From contig NZ_JOFS01000029.1 of the NCBI RefSeq assembly GCF_000719285.1, forward strand, positions 1 to 64,000: a DNA stretch of 64,000 nt. Reading direction: 5' to 3'. Below the pieces are notes generated by a model, which made no database searches, had not been told where the DNA came from, and saw only the letters and a list, made by a program, of their open reading frames with translations. Origin of the DNA: Streptomyces bicolor. Its GTDB lineage: Bacteria; Actinomycetota; Actinomycetes; Streptomycetales; Streptomycetaceae. This document shows, piece by piece, positions 43,120 to 53,200 of the stretch (positions within the stretch are counted from its first letter, which is position 1; each line of letters starts with the position of its first letter). The position numbers and the translations under genes were made by a program.

Positions 43120-44985
43120 CTACATGGCCGACGGATCCTGCGGCCCCCGCCCCGACAGCACCTCTCCATACGCCTGCATCAGATCCGGCAGTCGAAGTGT
43201 CGACAAGTCGTCCCTCGTCAACGCCCCCGGATAAGTAGTCAACCGCAGATCCCGATACGCACAGCTCTTCTCGTACAGCGTCCGCAGGAACCGCCCGTTC
43301 CCCAACTCGTCGATCCACCCCTGATCGACCACGTGCCCGGCGATGGACCGCAGCTCGTCCAGTGCCTCCTCGTCCCACGCGTCCCCGTTCTCCCCGGCGA
43401 GCACCTCACCGATCGAGGTGAGTTCGAGGGGCCGATAGGACGGGAAGTCGACGCGAGTCGTGAAGCGCGACGACAACCCGGGATTCGCCGCCAGCAGACG
43501 GTCCATGCCCTCGGGATAGCCGGCGAGGATCACCACCAGGTGGTCCCGGTTGTCCTCGGCCCGCTTCAGCAGCACCTGAAGGGCCTCGTCGCCGTACGCG
43601 TCGCCCTTGCCGTAGCCGGAGTTGGAGAGGGAGTACGCCTCGTCCACGAAGAGGACCCCGCCGAGCGCGGAGTCGATGAGCTCGTTGGCCTTCACGGCCG
43701 TCTGGCCCAGATACTCGCCGACCAGGTCGGCCCGCTGGGCCTCCACCAGATGGTCGCCGCCGAGGAGCCCGAGGGCGTAGAAGACCCGGCCCAGGATGCG
43801 GGCGACCGTGGTCTTGCCGGTGCCCGAGGGCCCGGAGAAGACGAAGTGCCGTTTGGGCGGCTGGACCGGCAGCCCCTGTCCGGCGCGCAGCCGGGCCATG
43901 TTCAGCTGCGCGGACAACGCCTTGACCTGGCGTTTGACGGGTTCGAGCCCCACCATGCGCTCGAGCTCGGCGAGCGCCTCCTCGAGTAACCCGGGATCGG
44001 TGGGCCCGGCGGGCAGGGGCTGCGACGTCACGGCCGCCTTCTCGCGCACCGCCGGATCGACCACCGACGGCAGTGGACCGGTCGGCGGCAGCTCGGCGTC
44101 CGGCAGCCGCAGGTCCCGTCCCTCCGTGCCGAAGAGCGGATCGAGTCCGTCGGGGCCGTCGGCCACGTCCTGGCCGACACCGGTCAGCGTGATCGCCGCG
44201 AGGTCGGCGGGGTCGTCGTACCCGTCGCCCTCGGCGATCGCCGCGAGCCGGGCCGAGGTGTCCATGAAGGCGGGGTCGACGCGGTGCACGGCACGGTAGA
44301 GCGGTAAGGCGGCCGCGGACCGGCCCGTGCCCTCGTGCGCCCGGGCCAGCCAGTACCGCAGCTCCTTGCGCTGCGGCTGTTCGCTGCGGCAGCGCATCAG
44401 CGCGGCCGACAGGAGGGGTTCGGCCTGGCCGTACATCTCCAGCCGTACCCGCGCCATACCGCCGAACAGGCCCGCCTCGATGCCGAGCATCGGGTCGTCG
44501 AGCAGAGGCTCCGTGTGCCGTACGAGCTGCTCCCAGTCCTTGACCAGGTAGGCGCGGCAGGCGTGCAGAAAGCGGACCTGGTGGTCGGTGTCCACGGGCG
44601 GCAGCCCGGCCAGTGCCCGGTCCAGCTCGGGGACGTGCCGGCCGTCCAGCCAGTGCGAGGCGTGGGCCAGCAGCAGGTCACGGGGGCTCTCCAGGACCGG
44701 CTGCACCCACCAGCCCAGCCAGTACCAGGAGTTGAGCGTGCGCCGGTGCCGGGTTCGCTGTTCCCCGAAGCGGTCCCGGTGCCGGAACATCCGCAGCAGC
44801 GCGGTCGTCGTGTCGACGCGCAGCGCGTGCAGGCCGAGCCAGCCGTCGGCCATCCCGGGATCGATCCGCACCGCGGTGCGGAACTCCTCCTCCGCCTGCG
44901 GATAGGCCCCCATCGTGTAGGCATCCACACCTCGCAGCCAGGCGAGGTCGGCCGGGGCCTCGGGCCCCTGCATGCCGAAGTCCAT
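43120..44985 (-). CDS. EccA-like AAA+ ATPase with N-terminal TPR region
   Basis: A 621-residue CbxX/CfqX-family AAA+ ATPase. The N-terminal half (about 1-250) is helical TPR-like (AYTMGAYPQAEEEFRTAVRIDPGMADGWLGLHAL). The AAA+ module (about 345-600) has Walker A GPSGTGKT with Lys391, Walker B GGVLFVDEAYSL and the sensor region VVILAGYPEGMDRLLAANPGLSSRF. This two-part layout is that of EccA, the ATPase of type VII secretion. No ESX genes (eccB-E, WXG100) are nearby, so it acts alone or with a distant locus. ATG 44985 has GGGGGA just upstream; the long frame before it is spurious. Confidence 0.87.
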   Translation of the reverse strand: MDFGMQGPEAPADLAWLRGVDAYTMGAYPQAEEEFRTAVRIDPGMADGWLGLHALRVDTTTALLRMFRHRDRFGEQRTRHRRTLNSWYWLGWWVQPVLESPRDLLLAHASHWLDGRHVPELDRALAGLPPVDTDHQVRFLHACRAYLVKDWEQLVRHTEPLLDDPMLGIEAGLFGGMARVRLEMYGQAEPLLSAALMRCRSEQPQRKELRYWLARAHEGTGRSAAALPLYRAVHRVDPAFMDTSARLAAIAEGDGYDDPADLAAITLTGVGQDVADGPDGLDPLFGTEGRDLRLPDAELPPTGPLPSVVDPAVREKAAVTSQPLPAGPTDPGLLEEALAELERMVGLEPVKRQVKALSAQLNMARLRAGQGLPVQPPKRHFVFSGPSGTGKTTVARILGRVFYALGLLGGDHLVEAQRADLVGEYLGQTAVKANELIDSALGGVLFVDEAYSLSNSGYGKGDAYGDEALQVLLKRAEDNRDHLVVILAGYPEGMDRLLAANPGLSSRFTTRVDFPSYRPLELTSIGEVLAGENGDAWDEEALDELRSIAGHVVDQGWIDELGNGRFLRTLYEKSCAYRDLRLTTYPGALTRDDLSTLRLPDLMQAYGEVLSGRGPQDPSAM

Positions 44986-45417
44986 CACGTCCCCCACAAA
45001 CCGTGCCCCCGTCGGTTGACCGCCAGGCCGTCGCCCAGGGCCGCCTTTGTTCGAACCGCCGTACCGCGGACCGGAGTTGCAGCGGTGCGCAGAGCAGCCG
45101 TCCGTAGGTCGCACCGAGGGCATCGTACCTGCGAGGGCATGGCCCGCCCCAGGGTGCCGCACCGGCCGTTTGACGAGGTGGGAGCAGAGCGTGTGCACCG
45201 CATTCGGTGACCGAGGGTGAGCGAATCGCGCCTCACAGCGCGGGAAATGGGGTGTGAGGGCAGAACGAAGCCCCCGATCACGGGGGAACAACCGGGGGCT
45301 TCGCGTATGGGGGCGACCGCGATTGGCCGCACATTCAGAACGTAAGACCTGTACGGCCCCCGGGTCAAGCCGAGTTGGAGCACTCCGGGAACTTGTCCCG
45401 CAACGCTCTTCACAAGT
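44986..45417. other. Intergenic region with terminator, no gene
   Basis: About 430 bases between two minus-strand genes. Apart from the hairpin at 45266-45303 I find no conserved gene, tRNA or repeat. The promoter for the AAA+ gene should lie in the 44990-45200 part. Confidence 0.5.
45266..45303 (-). terminator. Terminator downstream of the uridine kinase-like gene
   Basis: Perfect 11-base arms cgaagcccccg / cgggggcttcg with a 16-base loop. It lies about 115 bases after the uridine kinase-like stop. Confidence 0.75.
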
Positions 45418-46038
45418 TCAGCACATTGCCGATGGATCGTCACTCTGAGTGAAGGACTGGTCCGGTCCAACCGTCCCGGCAGGCCCAGTGAGCACCTCAT
45501 ACCCCTTGCCGCTCTGCCGAACCAGAAGGTCGGCGAACGGCCTGGAGGGGTCGTCGGCGAAGTGCCTCAGTTCCGCTTCGACCCACCCGTCCCAGAACTC
45601 CCGCTGCTCCGCCCCGTCCCGCGTGCGGCCTCTGGCCCAGGAATCCTCGTGAGGCATCTCCATCCACAGCAACCGGGCGAGGTAGGGGCGCAGCGCACGG
45701 CGGCCGGCGCCGACGCCCTCGACGACGACCACCGGTGCGGGTGGGACCGGGAGGGGTGGTCCGAAAACGCGGGCACGCCAGTCGTAGGGGGTGTAGTGGG
45801 CGGTCTCGCCGCGGGTGAACGGTTCGATCACCTGGGTCAGCAGGCGCGCGGTCCACTCGAACAGCTCGTCATGGCTCGCGATGTCGTCGAGGTGCAGCAC
45901 CGGGGCGTCGCCCAGTGCCCGGGCCAACTGCCCGGCGAACGTGGACTTTCCGGAGCCGGCGTGTCCGTCGACGCCGATCAGGCGGACCGGGCCGCAGGAC
46001 GGGGACAGACGGCGGAGCCGGGTGGCGAGGTCGTGAAT
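45418..46038 (-). CDS. Uridine kinase-like P-loop protein with apparent ATT start
   Basis: A 206-residue nucleotide kinase-like protein. Read from 46038 it starts (I/M)HDLATRLRRLSPSCGPVR and then has Walker A GHAGSGKST (Lys31), a lid-like DDIASHDELFEWT, PYDWRARVFG, and VVVVEGVGAGRRALRPYLARLLWMEMP. This is the uridine kinase/phosphoribulokinase-like pattern. No ATG, GTG or TTG in this frame lies upstream of the P-loop before a stop. ATT at 46038, preceded by GGGAAAA at a good distance, sits exactly where relatives have ATG. A start at the TTG at 45927 would delete the P-loop. Confidence 0.7.
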   Translation of the reverse strand: MHDLATRLRRLSPSCGPVRLIGVDGHAGSGKSTFAGQLARALGDAPVLHLDDIASHDELFEWTARLLTQVIEPFTRGETAHYTPYDWRARVFGPPLPVPPAPVVVVEGVGAGRRALRPYLARLLWMEMPHEDSWARGRTRDGAEQREFWDGWVEAELRHFADDPSRPFADLLVRQSGKGYEVLTGPAGTVGPDQSFTQSDDPSAMC

Positions 46039-46291
46039 CGTTTTTCCCAGAGTTGAGCAGGGGTGTGCATATTTCGTTGGAACATTCTAGTGGAGTGGAA
46101 AGCGCGTACTGAGCCGGGATGGCGGGACGAGAACAGAAAACGTGTCGCTTTGAACTAGTGGCCGGCCGCCCGCAATGCCACCGAAAAACTCCGGCCGCCA
46201 CCATGAAATGTGCGTTCCGGTTGTGACCCGCGGTGAGTAAGGTGCCAGGTGCGCAACTGTGAGATGCCGTAACGGGGATGGGCTGGGACAG

Positions 46292-47245
46292 ATGGCCGCG
46301 GGGTTATTCGAAGGGCAGTATGTGTGGCATCCGGCGGCCGACGACCGCTTGCTCGCGAGCGTATGCGTCGATGTCCGGGCCGGCCGTTATCTGAGCGCCC
46401 GTGACGCCCTGGCCGAAACTCGCGGCGACTTTGCCCTGCGCGCCCACCGCTCCCTGGTGCTCGCCTCGGAGGCCGCCGACTCCGACCTCGTCGAGCGCTG
46501 GCTTGCCGAGGAACCCGGCCCCGAGGCCGCGCTGCTGTGGGCCCGGGTGGCCGTGCTGCGGGCGCTGCGCGCGGCCGACTCCCGTGACCCGCGCACCGAG
46601 GCGCTGGAGCGCATAGCGCTGGCCGCCTGCGACCGGGCCGCTACGGCCGACCCCGCCGATCCGACACCCTGGGTCGCCAAGCTGGCCATGGCGCGGCTGC
46701 ACCGGCTGCGCGACCAGGCGCCGCGCGGGCTGCTCACCGCGCCGCCCGGGCCCTGGCGCCTGTTCGCCCACATCCTCTCGCTCGACCTCTGGCACCGCGA
46801 GGCCCACCACCGTTTCCTGGCCTGCTTCTTCCCCCGGTACGGCGGCTCCGTGACCGCCGCCTGGGACGTCGCCGCATTCCTCGGGCAGCGCGCGCCCGCC
46901 GACTCACCGCTGCGCCTGCTGCCGCTGGTCGCCCTGGTCGAGTGCTACGACCCGACCCAGCTCCTCGCCGACCGGGTCTGGGAGCAGCCGCAGTGGCGCT
47001 CCACCGCCCTGGCGATCCACGAGAACTGGCTGCCGGCGGTGGCCGGATACCCGTTCACCCCCGTCCTCGACCTGTCCTACCTCGCACACGCCCTGGTCAT
47101 GGCCCGGCGCGAGCAGGAGGCACGCGCCGTCTTCACGGCGATGGGTCCGTATGCCTCCCGTATGCCCTGGTGCGTCTTCGGTGAGCCGGCCGAGCAGCTG
47201 TCCCGGGCGCGCCGCGCCTGCGGGCTGCCGGTGCCGGCCGTCTGA
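46292..47245 (+). CDS. Helical-repeat protein of unknown function
   Basis: A 317-residue protein, almost all helical and rich in Ala, Leu and Arg, resembling TPR-like proteins (SARDALAETRGDFALRAHRSLVLASEAADSDLVERWLAEEPGPEAALLWARVAVLRAL, YLAHALVMARREQEARAVFTAMG). It has no signal or membrane segment. It shows some similarity in style to the TPR half of the nearby AAA+ protein (both contain WY/LWHREAHHRFL-type aromatic helices), but homology is unproven. ATG 46292 has GGGA close upstream; GTG 46259 is possible. The spacer before it (46039-46291) is lower in G+C than average. Confidence 0.7.
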   Translation: MAAGLFEGQYVWHPAADDRLLASVCVDVRAGRYLSARDALAETRGDFALRAHRSLVLASEAADSDLVERWLAEEPGPEAALLWARVAVLRALRAADSRDPRTEALERIALAACDRAATADPADPTPWVAKLAMARLHRLRDQAPRGLLTAPPGPWRLFAHILSLDLWHREAHHRFLACFFPRYGGSVTAAWDVAAFLGQRAPADSPLRLLPLVALVECYDPTQLLADRVWEQPQWRSTALAIHENWLPAVAGYPFTPVLDLSYLAHALVMARREQEARAVFTAMGPYASRMPWCVFGEPAEQLSRARRACGLPVPAV

Positions 47246-47282
47246 CGCATCGCAACCCCCCACCAAGAGAAAGGTCCGTTCC

Positions 47283-48824
47283 GTGTCAGAAGGGATAACG
47301 GCTCCGCGTGCCCGAGCGCGCGGGGGAGCGGTTCCGGTCGAGCTCGACGACGACGCGACCCTGCATGCGATGGGTTATCCGAGAAAACTCACGCGTCGTT
47401 TTCAGGCATTCGACAATTTCGCCATCTCGTTCACCATCATCAACATCATCTCGGGTATCTTCTCGGGAATCGGGTTCGGCCTGAGTGCGGGCGGCCCGAG
47501 TATTCTCGTCTTCGGCTGGATCGGCGTCTCCGTCATGGTGCTCTTCGTGGGAGCATCGATGGCGGAAGTCGCCTCGGCCTATCCGACGAGTGGTGCGCTG
47601 TATTTCTCCGCCGGAAAGCTCGCCAAACGGCACAAGGGCGCCTGGTCCTGGTACACCGGCTGGCTGAACTTCGTGGGCCAGGTCGGCGGCACGGCGGCCA
47701 CCGGTTACGCCGCCGCCACCTTCCTCCAGGCCTTCATCGCCCTGCAGTGGCCCTCCTACCAGCCGACCCCGCACCGGACGGTGCTGATCACGGCCCTGAT
47801 CATCGTGCTCCAGGGGCTCGCCAACACCTACACCGTGCACCTGGTGGCCGTACTGAACCGGATCTCCGTGTGGTGGCTGCTGATCGGACTCGTGGTGATC
47901 GTGAGCGCGCTGATCGTCATGCCCGAACATCATCAGTCGGCCTCCTTCGTCACGCATTTCGTGAACAACACCGGTTTCACGAGCGGGCTTTACGGCGGGA
48001 TGCTCGGTCTGCTGGTCACCAGCTGGACCTTCACCGGCTTCGACGGCAGCTTCCACATGTCCGAGGAAACGGTTCGGGCGACCGTGAACGCGCCGCGGGG
48101 GATCACGCGGGCGATCGGTTTCTCGGCGATCGCCGGACTGCTGCTGATGCTCGCATTGGTCTACAGCATTCGTGACTATGACCGCGTGGCGAGCGCCGAC
48201 GCACCGCCCGTGCAGATCCTGATCGACGGGCTCGGCCTCGGCACCGCGAAGGCGCTGCTGCTGATCGTGATCGGCGCCATGCTCTTCTGCGGCCTCGCCA
48301 ATCTCACCAGCAACACCCGGCAGATCTTCGCCTTCTCCCGGGACGGGGCGATGCCGGGCTCCCGCTGGTGGCACTCGGTCTCGCCGCGCACACGCACACC
48401 CGTCAAGGCGGTGTGGCTGGCGGTCGCCTGCTCGCTGGCGCTCGTGCTGCCCGGCTGGTGGTCGCAGACGGCGTTCACCGCCATCGTCAGCGTCAACGTC
48501 GTCGGACTCTTCCTCGCCTACGCCGTCCCGATCCTGCTCCGGCTGCGACTGGGGGACGAGTTCCAGCCGGGGCCCTGGCACCTGGGCCGCTGGGGACGGC
48601 CGGTCGGGGCCGTCGCCGTGATCTGGATCCTGCTCAGCAGCGTCCTGTTCATGCTGCCGCACGCCTCACCGATCACCGCCCGCTCCTTCAACTACGCCCC
48701 GATCGCCCTGGCCGTCGTCCTGGCCGTGGCCACGGTGTGGTGGTTCACCACCGCCCGTCGCCGCTTCCACGGGCCGGTCAGCTACGGCCGCCCGGACGAG
48801 GTCGCGGCCATGGACCTCGTCTGA
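47283..48824 (+). CDS. Amino acid permease (ACT / GABA permease type)
   Basis: A 513-residue transporter of the APC superfamily, ACT branch (fungal GABA/choline permease-like), with about 12 membrane segments. Signatures are GYPRKLTRRFQAFDNFAISFTIINIISGIFSGIGFGLSAGGP, SMAEVASAYPTSGALYFSAGKLAKR, SWTFTGFDGSFHMSEETVRATVNAPRGI and NLTSNTRQIFAFSRDGAMPGSRWWH. It probably imports an amino acid or polyamine such as GABA. GTG 47283 has AAAGG upstream. It begins 37 bases after the preceding gene and may be co-transcribed. A hairpin terminator follows. Confidence 0.9.
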   Translation: MSEGITAPRARARGGAVPVELDDDATLHAMGYPRKLTRRFQAFDNFAISFTIINIISGIFSGIGFGLSAGGPSILVFGWIGVSVMVLFVGASMAEVASAYPTSGALYFSAGKLAKRHKGAWSWYTGWLNFVGQVGGTAATGYAAATFLQAFIALQWPSYQPTPHRTVLITALIIVLQGLANTYTVHLVAVLNRISVWWLLIGLVVIVSALIVMPEHHQSASFVTHFVNNTGFTSGLYGGMLGLLVTSWTFTGFDGSFHMSEETVRATVNAPRGITRAIGFSAIAGLLLMLALVYSIRDYDRVASADAPPVQILIDGLGLGTAKALLLIVIGAMLFCGLANLTSNTRQIFAFSRDGAMPGSRWWHSVSPRTRTPVKAVWLAVACSLALVLPGWWSQTAFTAIVSVNVVGLFLAYAVPILLRLRLGDEFQPGPWHLGRWGRPVGAVAVIWILLSSVLFMLPHASPITARSFNYAPIALAVVLAVATVWWFTTARRRFHGPVSYGRPDEVAAMDLV

Positions 48825-48836
48825 CGAACTGTCACC

Positions 48837-48877
48837 CTCTCGGCGTACTCCGCTTTCCCGGCGGCGTACGCCGAGAG
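48837..48877 (+). terminator. Terminator after the permease
   Basis: Perfect 12-base arms ctctcggcgtac / gtacgccgagag with a 17-base loop, starting about 12 bases past the stop. Confidence 0.8.
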
Positions 48878-49032
48878 CCTCTTCGCGCTCATCTCGCCCC
48901 GCGCGTAAGGGGTTTGCGGCCGATGGCGGGCCCGTGTCATGCCAGTGGTCGACACCAATATTCGTAGGCGCGCCAGGGACCGAAGTGCTGGCAGACGGTG
49001 CCGCCTGCGTCCATAGTTGGCGGACAGCCGTG

Positions 49033-49088
49033 CTAGGCCCTGTCGTCAAATTCCCGCCTGCCCGGCGACGCCTGGCACTAGGCCCTGA
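49033..49088. repeat. Short direct repeat, possible mobile-element footprint
   Basis: The ten bases ctaggccctg occur at 49033-49042 and 49079-49088, bracketing 36 bases that start tcgtcaaattcccgcc. Sequences with tcgtcaaattcccgcc recur in Streptomyces spacers as far as I recall, which suggests a repeat or a degenerate element end. No transposase is present. Confidence 0.3.
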
Positions 49089-49123
49089 CCCGCCCGACTC
49101 GGACACCTGGGGGTCTTCCGCCC

Positions 49124-50482
49124 ATGAGCAGAGCCGAACAGCCGTCCCGGAGAGCCGTCCTGACCGCCGCCCTCGCCGCAGCCGTCGCCGGCAGCGCGGG
49201 CCCGGCCGTCGCCGCCGACGCCGATGCCGCGGCCCCCGCCGACACCCCGGCCCGCACCGTCGACAACCGTGCCTGGACCACGCACGCCGACTGGCGCCGC
49301 GGCACCGCCGAAGGCACACGGGCCGTCGCGGGTGCCCGCCCCGGCATCGTGATCGCCGGGGCCGTCGGCACCACCGACTACACCGACCCGCACACCGGCC
49401 GGACCGCCCGCTGGGAGTACGCGACCTGGACGTCCCCCGTCCACCGCCTCTCCGTCCCCGCGACCGAGGCGATCGCCTCCTGGAACGCGCACACGCCCGA
49501 CGGCACCTGGCTCCAGATCGAGCTGCAGGGTACGTACTCCGACGGCACCGCGACCCCCTGGTACGTGATGGGCCGCTGGGCCGCCGGCGACCAGGACATC
49601 AGGCGGACCTCGGTCGACGACCAGAGCGACGGCAAGAGCAGCGTCTGGACGGACACGTTCGCCGTCGACGACCCGGCCACCGGGCTGCGCCTCACCTCGT
49701 ACCGGCTGCGGCTGACCCTGCACCGCAAGCCCGGCACGAAGCTCACCCCCAAGGTCTGGCGGGTCGGCGCCATGGGCTCCGATGTCCCCGACCGCTTCAC
49801 CGTCCCGGCCTCCACCCCCGGCCTCGCCCGTGAGCTGATCGTCCCGAGGTACTCGCAGGAGACACACATCGGGCAGTACCCGGAGTACGACAACGGCGGC
49901 GAGGCCTGGTGCAGCCCCACCTCCTCGCAGATGATCATCGAGTACTGGGGCGGCCGCCTCACCCCGGAGCAGCTGGCCTGGGTCGACCCGTCGTTCGCCG
50001 ACCCGCAGGTCTGCCACGCGGCCCGGTTCACCTACGACTACCAGTACGAGGGCTGCGGCAACTGGCCGTTCAATGCCGCCTACGCGGCCACCTTCGAGGA
50101 CCTCCGGGGCGTCGTCACCCGGCTCGGCTCGCTCACCGACCTGGAGACACTGATCGCGGCCGGCATCCCGGCCATAACGTCCCAGTCCTTCCTCAAGGAG
50201 GAGCTGACCGGGGCGGGCTACGGCACCGCCGGGCACCTGATGACCGTCATAGGGTTCACCGCCGACGGCGACGTGATCGCCAACGACCCGAACTCGCCGA
50301 GCAACGAGGCGGTGCGGCGCGTCTACAAGCGGCGCGAGTGGGAGAACATCTGGCTGCGGACCAAGCGGTACAACGCCGCGGGCAAGGTCGTCTCCGGCAC
50401 CGGCGGGGTCTGCTACCTCTACTTCCCGGCACATCCGACCCCGCGCCAGCGCGCCGCGCTCGCAGCGGTGGGCGTGCGCTGA
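49124..50482 (+). CDS. Exported C39-like peptidase
   Basis: A 452-residue exported protein. The twin-arginine-type signal is SRRAVLTAALAAAVAGSAGPAVAA. A beta-rich N-terminal half is followed by a papain-like C39 peptidase domain (about 245-440): QYPEYDNGGEAWCSPTSSQMIIEYWGG holds the catalytic Cys, GHLMTVIGFTADGDVIANDPNS the His and Asn/Asp. The family name often used is peptidase C39-like, with unknown substrate; cell-wall peptides or proteins outside the membrane are likely. ATG 49124 is preceded by CTTCCGCCC only, a weak ribosome binding site. Confidence 0.87.
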   Translation: MSRAEQPSRRAVLTAALAAAVAGSAGPAVAADADAAAPADTPARTVDNRAWTTHADWRRGTAEGTRAVAGARPGIVIAGAVGTTDYTDPHTGRTARWEYATWTSPVHRLSVPATEAIASWNAHTPDGTWLQIELQGTYSDGTATPWYVMGRWAAGDQDIRRTSVDDQSDGKSSVWTDTFAVDDPATGLRLTSYRLRLTLHRKPGTKLTPKVWRVGAMGSDVPDRFTVPASTPGLARELIVPRYSQETHIGQYPEYDNGGEAWCSPTSSQMIIEYWGGRLTPEQLAWVDPSFADPQVCHAARFTYDYQYEGCGNWPFNAAYAATFEDLRGVVTRLGSLTDLETLIAAGIPAITSQSFLKEELTGAGYGTAGHLMTVIGFTADGDVIANDPNSPSNEAVRRVYKRREWENIWLRTKRYNAAGKVVSGTGGVCYLYFPAHPTPRQRAALAAVGVR

Positions 50483-50504
50483 GCCGCCGGGCGCGGACGC
50501 ACGG

Positions 50505-50528
50505 AAGGCCCCGGGCAACCGGGGCCTT
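50505..50528 (+). terminator. Terminator after the C39 peptidase
   Basis: Perfect ten-base arms aaggccccgg / ccggggcctt around a GCAA tetraloop, followed by TTTG. Confidence 0.85.
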
Positions 50529-50584
50529 TGTGCTGTGAGCAACGTCTCCACCGCAAAGGCCGCTCCCGGTGGCAAGGTGGGCAT

Positions 50585-50725
50585 ATGACCGCACACTCAG
50601 CCACAGCCGCCCGCGTCCGCACCGGCGGCCCCAAGGAAGACGGCCCGAAGATCGCCGAGCACGTCATGGGCTGGACCCTCGTCGTGGTCCTCGCGATGCT
50701 CATAACCCAGCTCGGCCTGCTGTGA
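50585..50725 (+). CDS. SCO1431-type 46-residue membrane protein
   Basis: A 46-residue protein reading MTAHSATAARVRTGGPKEDG then PKIAEHVMGWTLVVVLAMLI and ending TQLGLL. The last 20 residues form one membrane helix, so the N-terminus faces the cytoplasm or outside with no other domain. I recognise it from memory as the small SCO1431 family membrane protein. ATG 50585 follows CAAGGTGGGCAT with an AGGTGGG run in place. No function is known. It sits between a terminator and the TetR gene. Confidence 0.8.
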   Translation: MTAHSATAARVRTGGPKEDGPKIAEHVMGWTLVVVLAMLITQLGLL

Positions 50726-50871
50726 GCTGAGACACGCAGAGTTCTTTGGTCGGACATATGCCGACCTCGGGGTGAGTGGCCTCAACAAAGTCGATCAGAC
50801 TCGAACGAGCAGCTGATGCAGGTCTGCCATACTGCCGATGTCCCGCCGCCCGTTGGAATCCAGGGTCGAAA

Positions 50872-51531
50872 TTGAATATTAGTCAACAGCGCGACGCGGC
50901 CCGTCCCCGGGCCCGCGGCACCGAGCGTTCGGTGGCGCGTCGTGCCGAACTCATCACCATCGGGCGGAAGTTGTTCGCCGACACGTCCTACGACGCGCTC
51001 TCCATGGATGACATCGCCCGGCAGGCCCGTGTCGCCAAGGGGCTCATCTACTACTACTTCCAGTCCAAGCGCGGCTACTACCTGGCGATCATCCAGGACT
51101 CCGTCGCCGACCTGGTCACCTACGCGGCCGGCGGCGTCGAGCTGCCGCCGGTGGACCGGGTCCACCGCACCATCGACAGCTATCTCCGCTACGCCGAGCA
51201 CAACCAGGCCGCCTACCGGACCATCGTCAGCGGCGGCGTCGGCTTCGACGCCGAGGTGCACGCCGTCCGGGACGGGGTGCGCGAGGCGATCGTGGCGACC
51301 ATCGCCGAGGGGGTGTACGGCCGTACCGACATCGCCCCGCTCGCCCGCATGGGCCTGCTCGCCTGGGTGTGCAGCGTGGAGGGCGCCACCCTCGACTGGA
51401 TCGACCGCCCCGAGCTGCCCCGTGACACGATGCGCGAGCTGCTGGTGAGGACCCTGGGCGGCGCCATGCGCGCCATCGAGGAGCTCGACCCCTCCTACAA
51501 GGCTCCCGACCCCGCCCGGCGGGACGACTGA
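50872..51531 (+). CDS. TetR family transcriptional regulator
   Basis: A 219-residue TetR regulator. The DNA-binding helix-turn-helix (about residues 18-65) reads RRAELITIGRKLFADTSYDALSMDDIARQARVAKGLIYYYFQSKRGYY. The C-terminal ligand domain has the helical RTIDSYLRYAEHNQAAYRTIVSGGVGFDAEV. The start is taken as TTG 50872 (MNISQQRDAARPRARG), because AGGG lies seven bases upstream and no ATG or GTG exists in the right place; the frame is open upstream to 50776. The target is unknown. It is convergent with the chitinase gene. Confidence 0.85.
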   Translation: MNISQQRDAARPRARGTERSVARRAELITIGRKLFADTSYDALSMDDIARQARVAKGLIYYYFQSKRGYYLAIIQDSVADLVTYAAGGVELPPVDRVHRTIDSYLRYAEHNQAAYRTIVSGGVGFDAEVHAVRDGVREAIVATIAEGVYGRTDIAPLARMGLLAWVCSVEGATLDWIDRPELPRDTMRELLVRTLGGAMRAIEELDPSYKAPDPARRDD

Positions 51532-51550
51532 CCCGGCCGGACAAGCCCAA

Positions 51551-51579
51551 GGGGCGGAGGTCTCGTGGTCCTCCGCCCC
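51551..51579. terminator. Bidirectional terminator between TetR and chitinase genes
   Basis: Perfect ten-base arms ggggcggagg / cctccgcccc with a nine-base loop. Confidence 0.8.
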
Positions 51580-51598
51580 AAGTGCCCAGCGACTCCCG

Positions 51599-52849
<1,251 letters not shown>

Positions 52850-52932
52850 CGGGTGTCTCCTCGCAGGGGACGGAGGGGAACGCACGGGATGGCACGCCGA
52901 TTGGCATGAACGCGGGGAGGCGTTGGACCGAA

Positions 52933-52975
52933 ACGGTAGGAGGACTAGACCAATTGGTCAATGGTTCGGACCAAT
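52933..52975 (-). promoter_or_regulatory. Chitinase promoter with 12-base direct repeats
   Basis: On the minus strand ttggtccgaacc and ttggtctagtcc flank the -35 TTGACC (52961-52956). The -10 TACCGT (52938-52933) follows 17 bases later. This is the arrangement known from S. plicatus chi63, where the repeats give chitin induction and glucose repression. The rest of the 52850-53200 spacer holds no gene. Confidence 0.85.
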
Positions 52976-53200
52976 TTGGCAGCCGGAGACCTCCGGGGAA
53001 TGGACGGAAAGTTTCCTGGAGTAAGCGGTCGTTAACTGGTGACTCGATGTCCCCGATCGGGCATACTCACCGCAGAGCCGCTGGTCAGCAGCTTCCGCGA
53101 CCCGGGAGCGGAGCACCTGCCGGCATCCGAGAGACAGGCGGAGCCGCCCCACCCAAGGCGTGCGACCGCCGACATTCCCGAAAGGGAGGAGAGCGTCGCC

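Noticed and set aside
43120..44985. Type VII secretion locus
   Set aside because: Only the EccA-like ATPase is present; no EccB-E, mycosin or WXG100 genes are in the window.
44990..45417. tRNA or small RNA gene in the spacer after the AAA+ gene
   Set aside because: No cloverleaf or CCA-like end found; only a terminator hairpin stands out.
49000..49123. Insertion sequence remnant before the C39 peptidase
   Set aside because: No transposase fragment or clear terminal inverted repeats; kept only as a low-confidence repeat.
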